Assembly (NCBI RefSeq): GCF_003130405.1
Contig: NZ_QEAS01000009.1
Location: 35,213 to 99,212, forward strand
Source of the DNA: Pararcticibacter amylolyticus
GTDB lineage: Bacteria; Bacteroidota; Bacteroidia; Sphingobacteriales; Sphingobacteriaceae
Length of the DNA stretch: 64,000 nucleotides
Direction: 5' to 3'
Below, piece after piece: positions 35,285-42,952 of this stretch. A program made the translations under genes and the position numbers. The stretch's first letter is position 1. Each line of letters begins with the position of its first letter. The notes beneath the pieces are model-generated. The model had not been told where the DNA came from. It saw only the letters and a list, made by a program, of their open reading frames with translations, and made no database searches.

Positions 35285-36070
35285 TTGTACAAAAACATGA
35301 AAACAGCAACAGTATTTTTTGCACTCATAACCAGTCTGCTTGCACTGTCTTCCTGTAAAAAGGACGGTGAAATCCAGGATACCCGGAATGTACTGGCCGT
35401 ATCGTTCAGCATTCTGAACGTTGGCAATACCCCCCTTGAAGCAATGATCGATACCTTCCGGGTGGAAATCCCCACCGGGCGCTTCGACATTACCAGGGCT
35501 TTTCCGCTGCAAAGTATGCAGCGGAGCATGAGACTTAGTATTACCGAAAAAGAAACGGGGAAACCGGTGATGGAAAAAGAACTGAAAAAGGAGGACGGGC
35601 GTGCCGATATCAGCTTTTTTTACATGAACGGGGAAATAGGAAAAGTTCCACAGGTGCCACCCGTTGAGCAAGGTAAGATCAAGATCATCTATATGTTCAG
35701 GCCGGTGAAAACCAACTATTCCGAACCGGTAGACATCGCATTGGGCAAATTTCACCTTACACCTAAGGTATTTGAAGAGATCACCCGCATTAAGAACGTG
35801 AAGGCTAATGAGTTTACCGAACCCGTAACCATTTCCACATTTCCCATCACAGGACAACAGTACAACGGTCAACCCTCAGCTGTCTCGTTCCAGGTGTATA
35901 TCTACAAAGCAGGCACCAATGAACTTTATACCCAGGGAACGGGATATACCTGGAGCCCGACGGGATCAACGGCTCCGAAGCCATCATCCACTACGGCTTC
36001 ATCTAAATTATACATATTCAGCGAGGCTCCAACCAGCTTTATGGCGTTCGCTAAAAATTTCGAAATATAA
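35285..36070 (+). CDS. Surface lipoprotein A of locus 3
   Basis: 261 residues (the ORF begins near the receptor stop; first codons read MYKNMKTATVFF, and the second Met at 35297 is equally likely). Lipobox ALSSC followed by KKDGE. Motif shared with the next gene: ILNVGNTPLEAMIDTFRVE, and later ADISFFYMNGE and GKIKIIYMFRPV. Predicted beta-rich, no known family recognised. As it directly follows the receptor, it is probably a ligand-capturing or lid protein on the outer membrane, filling the place of SusD. Confidence 0.75.
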   Translation: MYKNMKTATVFFALITSLLALSSCKKDGEIQDTRNVLAVSFSILNVGNTPLEAMIDTFRVEIPTGRFDITRAFPLQSMQRSMRLSITEKETGKPVMEKELKKEDGRADISFFYMNGEIGKVPQVPPVEQGKIKIIYMFRPVKTNYSEPVDIALGKFHLTPKVFEEITRIKNVKANEFTEPVTISTFPITGQQYNGQPSAVSFQVYIYKAGTNELYTQGTGYTWSPTGSTAPKPSSTTASSKLYIFSEAPTSFMAFAKNFEI

Positions 36071-36076
36071 CATACC

Positions 36077-36865
36077 ATGAAAGTACTCAAGAAATATATC
36101 CGGACCACCTTGCTGTCTGTTTTGCTGATCAGCACCCTCTCCGCCTGTAATAAAGAAGACCAGGATGTGGAAAAAGCCATGCACATCATCGTCAGCGGGT
36201 ACAACGCTGGGGACAGTCCTCTCATGATCTCGATCGATACCACACGGTATAACCGGACAAACGACATTGTAAAGCCCACCTCGCTGATCGGTTTAAATGC
36301 CGTTTATACCTACACTACACAAAAGGAAAGACTGTTAACCATAACAGACACGGTCACCCAAAAAGTACTTTACAGTAAAGCGCTCCCGGTAAGCGGGTCA
36401 AAAGCAAATTTCAATTTCGTTTACCTTGATGGCCACGAGCTGGAGATCCAGACGCCAACTGCTGACCCCGCCACCAACAAGCTGTCTTTCTATATCCAGT
36501 ATACTGCTGACGATTCTCCCTTTGATATCTTTTTATACAGGATGGATAACGATACCGGCACTGAGCACCGGCAGTACCTGGCCAGAAACGTGAAGTCGCG
36601 GACCTGGATCAACCTGAATTACGTGCCGGATGAATATTTCAGCGACTATAACGCTGTGCGGGCCGGCAGTATATGCTTTACGAAAACCGGAACAACAGAT
36701 CAGTGGGCATTTAACCAGGATGAAAATATGAGCAAACTGGACGCATCCGGTTTAATCCTGCCTAAAGCAGGCGAAAAAGGCCTGGTACTGCCCTATTTTG
36801 TCGTGCATGATGCCACCAGCAAGCTCACCTATACGCGCCTGTTCTTTTACCCCGACAGGTCGTAA
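36077..36865 (+). CDS. Surface lipoprotein B of locus 3, related to lipoprotein A
   Basis: 262 residues. Signal peptide and lipobox TLSAC then NKEDQ. Shares with lipoprotein A the early strand VSGYNAGDSPLMISIDTTRY (A: NVGNTPLEAMIDTFRVE) and the middle strands KANFNFVYLDGHELEIQ and LSFYIQYTA. The two are of equal length and likely arose by duplication. Two beta domains are suggested by the repeated pattern of TADDSPFDIFLYRMDND. Starts 6 bases after gene A. Followed by a terminator. Confidence 0.75.
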   Translation: MKVLKKYIRTTLLSVLLISTLSACNKEDQDVEKAMHIIVSGYNAGDSPLMISIDTTRYNRTNDIVKPTSLIGLNAVYTYTTQKERLLTITDTVTQKVLYSKALPVSGSKANFNFVYLDGHELEIQTPTADPATNKLSFYIQYTADDSPFDIFLYRMDNDTGTEHRQYLARNVKSRTWINLNYVPDEYFSDYNAVRAGSICFTKTGTTDQWAFNQDENMSKLDASGLILPKAGEKGLVLPYFVVHDATSKLTYTRLFFYPDRS

Positions 36866-36891
36866 GCCATCTGCTGCCTACAGCAAAACGA

Positions 36892-36926
36892 ATCCCGGTC
36901 CTTCATTGAAGCCGGGATCCGTTTTT
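36892..36926 (+). terminator. Rho-independent terminator of locus 3
   Basis: ATCCCGG pairs with CCGGGAT with a further inner CTTC/GAAG stem, followed by CCGTTTTTATTT. Lies 26 bases after the second lipoprotein stop. Confidence 0.8.
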
Positions 36927-36979
36927 ATTTGTAAATCAGACGTTATCAACCTTGCCCTGGTTTTGCCATGGAGGTTCTA

Positions 36980-37957
36980 TCACAATATACTCACCAGCTC
37001 AGCAATCCGGTTAGAAATTCCTACCTCGTTATCATACCATGCAACAACCTTCACCATATCGCCAATGTTCTTAGTCATGCTGCCGTCCACAATAGAAGAA
37101 TGGGTGTTTCCCAGGATATCAGATGACACTAAGGGTTCCTCTGTATATTCTAAAATACCCTTCAGCGAATTTTCGGCATAGTGTTTAAACAGTTCATTCA
37201 ATTCCTTTGCCGAAACTTCTTTCTTCAGGTTAACAGAAAGATCGACAATCGATGCATCAACCACCGGAACCCGGTAAGAATAGCCGTCCATTATGCCTTT
37301 CAGATTAGGAAGCACATCTCCGATAGCTTTGGCTGCACCGGTTGTAGTTGGGATAATAGAATATGTTGCAGCCCTCGCCCTGCGTAAGTCCCTGTGAGGG
37401 GCGTCCTGCAGGTTCTGATCAGCAGTGAAAGCATGCACTGTAACCATATAGCCCGATTTTACACCAAATTCCCTGTCGAGGATATAAAGCAGAGGCGCAA
37501 TACTTCCCGTAGTACAGGATGCTGTAGAATAGATTTCGTCGCCGCCAATCAGGTCGTCATTTATTCCGTGCACAATAGTTTTTACCCCCCCGGTTGCAGG
37601 AGCAGTGATCAGCACTTTTTTTGCACCTGCAGTGATATGCGACTGGGCGGCAGATTTATCAGTAAACCGGCCTGTAGATTCTATCACAACATCGATCTGC
37701 AGTGCTTCCCAGGGAAGTTTCGCCGGATCTTTTTCACTGAGCAGGCGTATTTTCTTTCCGTTTACAATAATGTTTTCGCCATCTTCCAGAACCTCCCCCG
37801 GATAACGACCATGAGCAGTGTCGTACTTTAAAAGATGAGTCAATGTCTTGATATCAGTTAAATCATTGACTGCTATAACCTCTACTTCCGGTTTATTTTC
37901 AAGGGCGCGAAGTGTCATCCGGCCAATACGGCCGAATCCATTAATTGCAATTTTCAT
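36980..37957 (-). CDS. gap: Type I glyceraldehyde-3-phosphate dehydrogenase
   Basis: 325 residues. NAD-binding GFGRIGR at 8-13 and Asp32 (AVNDLTD) that favours NAD over NADP. Catalytic Cys148 lies in STASCTTGSIAP and His175 in TVHAFTADQ. The usual motif is SCTTNCLAP; here Asn-Cys are replaced by Gly-Ser, while the phosphate-binding SIIPTTTGAAKA block is normal. Enzyme of glycolysis: glyceraldehyde 3-phosphate plus NAD and phosphate to 1,3-bisphosphoglycerate. It lies 27 bases downstream of a GlxA-like regulator on the same strand rather than with pgk/tpi, so it may be a second, specialised copy. Confidence 0.93.
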   Translation of the reverse strand: MKIAINGFGRIGRMTLRALENKPEVEVIAVNDLTDIKTLTHLLKYDTAHGRYPGEVLEDGENIIVNGKKIRLLSEKDPAKLPWEALQIDVVIESTGRFTDKSAAQSHITAGAKKVLITAPATGGVKTIVHGINDDLIGGDEIYSTASCTTGSIAPLLYILDREFGVKSGYMVTVHAFTADQNLQDAPHRDLRRARAATYSIIPTTTGAAKAIGDVLPNLKGIMDGYSYRVPVVDASIVDLSVNLKKEVSAKELNELFKHYAENSLKGILEYTEEPLVSSDILGNTHSSIVDGSMTKNIGDMVKVVAWYDNEVGISNRIAELVSIL

Positions 37958-37984
37958 AAAAATTAATTTTTAAATTAAAAAATA

Positions 37985-39016
37985 TTAAGTGATCACATCC
38001 GCCAGAGAAGTTCTAAAAGCCCTCCGGTAGTCGGATGGAGTGACCATTAAGTGGCGTAAGAAAGTTCTCCTCATGGATACCAGTCCGCCCAATCCGCACC
38101 TCTCAGCAATCTCTTCTAATGAACTATCGGTATCTTCCAGGTATTTGCGTGCGGCCTCTACCCTCAGCTTTTCCACGTATTTTGCAGGAGGTATGCCAGT
38201 TTGTTTGTGAAATACCCTGGTGAAGTTTCTCGGACTCATGTTCATATGATCTGCCAGCCGCACAACATCCAGCGGTTCGTGCAGATGCCCGATCATCCAG
38301 GAGCGTATTTTTTCTGCGATGTTCTGATGATCATATACCGGCAACAAATTTCCGAACTGAACCTGGAAACCCGGTCTGTTGAGATAAAATACCAGCCTTC
38401 TGGCTACCTGCATTGCAATTTCTTTTCCATGATCCTCTTCCACCAGGGCTAACGCCAGGTCGATCCCTGAAGATACCCCGCCGGAAGTATAAATCTTGCC
38501 GTCGCGGGTATAAAACGGATTGGGATCTACCTGTATCAACGGATAGTTTTTCTGAAGCTGCCTGCTTCGGTCCCAATGAGTAGTTGCTCTCTTTCCATTC
38601 AGTAATCCGGCCTTGGCAAGTGCAAATGCTCCCGCACACACAGAGCCAACCCGCCTGGTATGCTGATCGACTGCAGAAAGCCAGTGATAAAAATCCTGAT
38701 AAGCCGGGTCGTCCAGGTTCTGAACATCATTACTTCCGGCGATCAATAGTGTATCAATAGGGCCGCTGACCTCCATTACAGAATACGTGCAGGTGATTTC
38801 GATCCCGGCAGAATTGGTTACTTGCTTGTTTGCATTGGGCGACGCCACAAGCACCCTGTAACCATCGGTCCTACCCCGAAGTTCAAGGGCCCGGTTAGCA
38901 CAGTTAAATACGTCGGCAGGTCCGGCAAAATCAAGCAGCATATGACCCGTCATCGCGACAATTACTATTTGTTTTTGGGGATTATCCTCTGCGATAAATA
39001 AATCATCCTGGTTCAT
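37985..39016 (-). CDS. GlxA-type transcriptional regulator (DJ-1/PfpI domain plus AraC domain)
   Basis: 343 residues. N-terminal class I glutamine-amidotransferase/DJ-1-like domain (about 17-200) with VGSVCAGAFALAKAGLL; Cys127 is the nucleophile-elbow residue. C-terminal AraC domain with VVRLADHMNMSPRNFTRVF and LEEIAERCGLGGLVSMRRTF. GlxA-type proteins (such as GbdR, CdhR, ArgR) sense small metabolites. The gap gene follows 27 bases later, suggesting an operon and possible response to a triose or aldehyde signal; the ligand is an inference. Confidence 0.92.
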   Translation of the reverse strand: MNQDDLFIAEDNPQKQIVIVAMTGHMLLDFAGPADVFNCANRALELRGRTDGYRVLVASPNANKQVTNSAGIEITCTYSVMEVSGPIDTLLIAGSNDVQNLDDPAYQDFYHWLSAVDQHTRRVGSVCAGAFALAKAGLLNGKRATTHWDRSRQLQKNYPLIQVDPNPFYTRDGKIYTSGGVSSGIDLALALVEEDHGKEIAMQVARRLVFYLNRPGFQVQFGNLLPVYDHQNIAEKIRSWMIGHLHEPLDVVRLADHMNMSPRNFTRVFHKQTGIPPAKYVEKLRVEAARKYLEDTDSSLEEIAERCGLGGLVSMRRTFLRHLMVTPSDYRRAFRTSLADVIT

Positions 39017-39652
39017 AAACCAAATCTACAGAATCAAGGATTAGTCTAAAAGGACATAAATTATACAATTTAGGCCATTAATAACAATACTAACTCCTCG
39101 TAACTATGTCAGTTACGGTAGTCAAACAAACGAACAGCTACTTCAAGCTTAAACTATCAGGTTCTTTTTCTCCAGGCTTTTAATACAAGCCCGCCGCAAA
39201 AGCCTACTGCACCTCCTATGGCAACGCTGGTCAGTACGTCAAACCGGTATACCCTGTTCAGCACCAAAACGATGAATCCGGTGACGGCAACAACGATGAA
39301 TCCGGGAAAGTCCATATCTCTCATGACGGCAAACTTAATAAAAGAAGGTTTATTTTAAGAGTTTTTATCTTTTGTCCTCGGTTGAATACATTTCAGAATC
39401 AAACCCTGTTAGAGAAGTTCTAAGATTTCAAAAGATTCAATTCCCCGTTGAATCTTTAAAACGTGTTCACAGGAGAGTAAAGCGAATTTCAGTTCCACTA
39501 ACCAGGATTACAGCTAAATCTTTATCGTTTCGTTTTTCAACATATATATTGCCGGCATTTTCTGTGTCAATAATGATATGATGCTCAAGGTGGTTCATAA
39601 ACATACCGTAACATTTCGGCTAAACGGGCATCTAAATATACATCAATGCTTT
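39017..39652. other. Intergenic stretch with a small gene and a hairpin
   Basis: 636 bases between the divergent GlxA-like and AraC genes. It contains the 55-codon gene at 39157-39324 and a perfect 10-base-pair hairpin AAAGATTCAA/TTGAATCTTT (39431-39457, 7-base loop). Plus-strand frames here read as noise. Confidence 0.5.
39157..39324 (-). CDS. Small two-helix membrane protein
   Basis: 55 residues, read directly from the minus strand: ATG at 39324, TGA at 39157-39159. It starts MRDMDFPGFIVVAVTGFIVL, continues with NRVYRFDV, then a second hydrophobic segment with SVAIGGAVGFCGGLVL, and ends KAWRKRT. Two membrane segments with a basic C-terminus and a glycine-rich second helix argue that the frame is real. 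No known family recognised. It lies about 140 bases past the start of the GlxA-like gene on the same strand and is probably its upstream neighbour in a transcript. Confidence 0.6.
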   Translation of the reverse strand: MRDMDFPGFIVVAVTGFIVLVLNRVYRFDVLTSVAIGGAVGFCGGLVLKAWRKRT

Positions 39653-40459
39653 ATGATCGAAATATTTCAGAACATACGGGAGATCTACGATTTTACCGCA
39701 CCATGCGGCGAGTTGATGCCTTATATAGAGTTCTTTTCAGAATCTTCAGCTGAGAAATGTGAGTTGTATTTTGACAGGGGGCATGCCAGTGTGACAATGT
39801 TTGAGAGCTGGACGCCAACTTTCTATATCAACCTGACGGGCGGCTATGTGATTGATGTGGGCGGTAAACACCATAATATTGGTAATGGAAAGGATATCCT
39901 GATCCTACGCAATGGACTAGTGACCCGGCATAATCAACCAGGTGACCGGATTTTCACGGTCAAGTTCTATCCAGGCGGACTGGAGGCCGTGCTGGGATTA
40001 AATCAGGTATCTATGGGCGACCGGGTAGTTAGCCTTAACCGGATATTACCGCAGACGCTACTGACAATGCTGAAAGGAGCAGTTTCTTTTATTGACCGCA
40101 TAACTATCATGGAAAAATTTTTGTTGACAGCGATGCGGGGAAAAGTTGCGTCTGATTATTATTCCAGAATTGTGCTCGCAGCCATTGGTGAATATACAAC
40201 CACAGATATGCAACTGAATACTTCGAAAATCGCCGAACGACTTTTCATCTCATCGAAGAGTATTAACCGCTACTTTAACCGGGTGGTGGGTGTAGCACCC
40301 AAAAGCTACTTTTCTGTTTTGCGGGCCAGAACGGCTTTGACGGCGATGGTCGGTAACCGCAATGATTTTAAACCCTGGATATATGGCTACTATGATCCGG
40401 CACATTTTTACAAGGATGTGTTCAGGTTTACAGGCAGGAAGATCAGTGAGGTACTTTAA
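39653..40459 (+). CDS. AraC family transcriptional regulator
   Basis: 268 residues from ATG 39653 (MIEIFQNIREIYDF). The frame is open to an ATG at 39578, but the extra 25 residues lack features. The N-terminal half is the sensor of DUF6597-type AraC proteins (CGELMPYIEFF, FYINLTGGYVIDVGG, FTVKFYPGGLEAVLG). C-terminal helix-turn-helix: NTSKIAERLFISSKSINRYF, then FKPWIYGYYDPAHFYKDVF. It precedes the S33 hydrolase by 60 bases on the same strand and probably regulates it. Confidence 0.85.
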   Translation: MIEIFQNIREIYDFTAPCGELMPYIEFFSESSAEKCELYFDRGHASVTMFESWTPTFYINLTGGYVIDVGGKHHNIGNGKDILILRNGLVTRHNQPGDRIFTVKFYPGGLEAVLGLNQVSMGDRVVSLNRILPQTLLTMLKGAVSFIDRITIMEKFLLTAMRGKVASDYYSRIVLAAIGEYTTTDMQLNTSKIAERLFISSKSINRYFNRVVGVAPKSYFSVLRARTALTAMVGNRNDFKPWIYGYYDPAHFYKDVFRFTGRKISEVL

Positions 40460-40519
40460 CGGATACAGATTGTCCGTTTTTTACTTTATGCAGGGGATGA
40501 TAGTAGTTATTTTGCAGCT

Positions 40520-41980
40520 ATGAAAAGCAATTTTCTCATCCGCATTTATTTATCATTTTGTGTTGCTGGTTCATTGATAATGTCTGCAGGGCACGCTTTT
40601 TCGCAAAAAAACCCAGTCTATATTGAGCCATATCCTCAACTTGTAAAGGCTGACGCGCGGCTGATCCTGAAGACGGGCTATCTGGTGGTGCCAGAGAATC
40701 GGAATAAGCCCGAGGGCCGTAAAGTAAAGTTGCCTTTTTTCTTTGTGAGGCGTCCGGATCAGGATGCACACAAAAATATCTCCTTATATATGACCGGCGG
40801 GCCGGGTTACAGTACTACTGCCGGTATCGATAGTATCAGCTATCATTCGGGCTTTTTGCGGTACGGCGGATTTATAGCTTTTGACCAGAGGGGAACAAAA
40901 CGTGCAATACCGAATCTGGAAGCCGATGAGGTTTACGAAGCAATTAAACAGAGTTACCGGGAGAGTCGAAACAAAGATAGCCTGGTGTTGCTGGCAGTCA
41001 AAAAATCGCGTGAGCGGCTGGTTCGGCAAGGCATCGATCTCTCGGCTTACAACACGGCGGAAAGCATAGAGGACATTAACGACCTACGGCTCGCCCTTGG
41101 TCTTGACTCACTGAACCTGGTTGGGATTTCTTACAGTGGTGGGATGATGCTGTCAATGGCACAGATACACCCTGAAGGAGTTCGGACACTGTTGCTCAAT
41201 TCGCCACTACCAACCTTTGTCACCTACGAAGAAACCGCGTTAAACAATATTAACGAGGCGTTGGAGCAGGTGTTTTTGAATTGTGCAGCAGATTCTGCTA
41301 TTGCATACAAGAATTTGAAAGTCAGCTTCCAAAGTTACTTCACAAAACTTGGTACCAGGAGGTTTCCGATCATGTATCTGGAAAAGGGTAAGAAGGATTC
41401 GATGCTAACCAACTACGGCAAACAAGAATTACTGGATGTTATCATAAACAGGCTCAATACCGGCCTGGTGAAAACAGTGCCATTTGTGATCTTTGAGATA
41501 GTCAGCGGCCGGGCGGAACCCTATGTGCGTGAAGTATTGGACGGGTATTTCGCGGGGAATACTTCGGTGAGTCTGGCGATGCGTTATTCTATGTACTGCA
41601 GTGGGCAGATCGCCTTTGCGGATAAGGCAACTGAAATGCAACAGGAAAAGCGTTTTCCCTGGCTGGCAGGTTATGTATTCAACAATGTAGATCACCCGAT
41701 CTGTGATTGCTGGCAAGTGCCACCGGTTGGAAAAGCGGTCAGGACACAAATAAGTTCCCTGGTGCCGGCGCTGATCACCGCCGGTGATGTAGATCCCTGG
41801 TGCCGGCCTTCCTATAACCGGCTGATCAAAAGTAAAATGCCGAATGCACAGTTGCTGATCCTGCATAATAAGGGTCATGGCGCGGGCTATACAGCTGGAG
41901 GTATCAACTATTTGGATGAGTTTATGAAAGCGCCGATGAAGCAGCTTAAGGCAGGTTCAGGCGGCGTTAGTATCGAGTAA
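40520..41980 (+). CDS. Secreted S33/TAP-like alpha/beta hydrolase (peptidase-like)
   Basis: 486 residues with signal peptide (FCVAGSLIMSAGHAFSQ). Proline-iminopeptidase/tripeptidyl-aminopeptidase type: oxyanion TGGPGYS (92-98), FDQRGTKRA (121-129), nucleophile in LVGISYSGGMM (Ser204), aspartate in ITAGDVDPWC, histidine in NKGHGAGYTAGG. The residue that is usually Gly two positions after the nucleophile is Ser206. Bacteroidota relatives are annotated as alpha/beta hydrolases or peptidases; peptide substrates are likely but unproven. Periplasmic. Confidence 0.88.
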   Translation: MKSNFLIRIYLSFCVAGSLIMSAGHAFSQKNPVYIEPYPQLVKADARLILKTGYLVVPENRNKPEGRKVKLPFFFVRRPDQDAHKNISLYMTGGPGYSTTAGIDSISYHSGFLRYGGFIAFDQRGTKRAIPNLEADEVYEAIKQSYRESRNKDSLVLLAVKKSRERLVRQGIDLSAYNTAESIEDINDLRLALGLDSLNLVGISYSGGMMLSMAQIHPEGVRTLLLNSPLPTFVTYEETALNNINEALEQVFLNCAADSAIAYKNLKVSFQSYFTKLGTRRFPIMYLEKGKKDSMLTNYGKQELLDVIINRLNTGLVKTVPFVIFEIVSGRAEPYVREVLDGYFAGNTSVSLAMRYSMYCSGQIAFADKATEMQQEKRFPWLAGYVFNNVDHPICDCWQVPPVGKAVRTQISSLVPALITAGDVDPWCRPSYNRLIKSKMPNAQLLILHNKGHGAGYTAGGINYLDEFMKAPMKQLKAGSGGVSIE

Positions 41981-42212
41981 CGCCGCCAGGCAAAGCTCAG
42001 TCAGCAACCGGTTCAGGAAATAAACGATTAGAGGACCGCTATTTACATAACCATCGGCTATGCTGCTCTCTTAAAAGATACGGGATCCTCATTGCATAGC
42101 TTTATTTAAAGTATTTTCTCAGTCTTACCTCTGCCCTTCCTTAAGTCTTTTTCATCAAAACCGGAAAAGAGTTGTTAAATTTATTCATTCATTAACGTAG
42201 TTTAAGTTAAAT

Positions 42213-42932
42213 ATGCAGAAGCAAAAGTGTGCTGTTACAGGCCTGGAACTTAACCCTGAAGAGCTGATACCTGCCAATACTTTAAGAAAGAACCTATCTG
42301 ATTTCATTCGAAAGGACCATCCTTTGTTTAAGGAGGACGATGTGATCAGTAAGGAAGCACTTAAAACGTACCGGGGAAAATACCTGGAAGAGATGCTGAA
42401 AAGCGAAACTGGTGAACTTGAAGAGCTTGAAAAGGAGGTGGTACAGGCAATCGCGGGTGAAGACATCCTGGCGGAAAACCTGGCCAAAGATTCCCCGGAA
42501 CAATCAACCTTTGGTCAGCGGCTGGCGGATAAAGTTGCGGCATTTGGAGGAAGCTGGACATTTATTATTTCGTTTGCAGTGATACTGGCTCTCTGGATAT
42601 CATTGAATTCTCTGATGCTTGCGACAAAAGCGTTCGACCCTTATCCCTATATCCTGTTAAACCTGATCCTTTCATGCCTGGCTGCGCTGCAGGCTCCTGT
42701 TATCATGATGAGCCAAAACAGACAGGAAGCGAAAGACCGGCAAAGAAGCCAGTATGATTACAAGGTTAATCTTAAAGCAGAACTTGAAATCCGGATGCTC
42801 CATGAAAAAGTGGACCACCTGATGATACACCAGACTCAAAAGCTTCTGGAACTGCAGGAAATGCAAATGGATCTCCTGGAAAGCATGGCCGAAAAAACAG
42901 GTTGTCAGTTCCTTCCTAAAAATGAAAACTAA
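42213..42932 (+). CDS. DUF1003 membrane protein
   Basis: 239 residues. Residues 110-190 match DUF1003: KVAAFGGSWTFIISFAVILA, WISLN, FDPYPYILLNLILSCLAALQ, APVIMMSQNRQ, DRQRSQYDYKVNLKAELEI. Two membrane helices, both ends cytoplasmic. The first 100 residues contain a CAVTG-type start (cysteine at residue 5) and charged helices; the C-terminus has a heptad-like leucine region (LLELQEMQMDLLESM). Function unknown. The AcvB/VirJ gene starts 20 bases later, so they form a unit. Confidence 0.88.
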   Translation: MQKQKCAVTGLELNPEELIPANTLRKNLSDFIRKDHPLFKEDDVISKEALKTYRGKYLEEMLKSETGELEELEKEVVQAIAGEDILAENLAKDSPEQSTFGQRLADKVAAFGGSWTFIISFAVILALWISLNSLMLATKAFDPYPYILLNLILSCLAALQAPVIMMSQNRQEAKDRQRSQYDYKVNLKAELEIRMLHEKVDHLMIHQTQKLLELQEMQMDLLESMAEKTGCQFLPKNEN

Positions 42933-42952
42933 ACAGACCTGAGTCCCGTCGT

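Noticed and set aside
35276..35872. 198-codon minus-strand frame over lipoprotein A
   Set aside because: Sense frame has signal peptide, lipobox and tight spacing to the receptor; the antisense frame has random composition rich in His, Phe and Cys.
39372..39581. 69-codon plus-strand frame before the AraC gene
   Set aside because: Overlaps a hairpin, has irregular composition and no motif.
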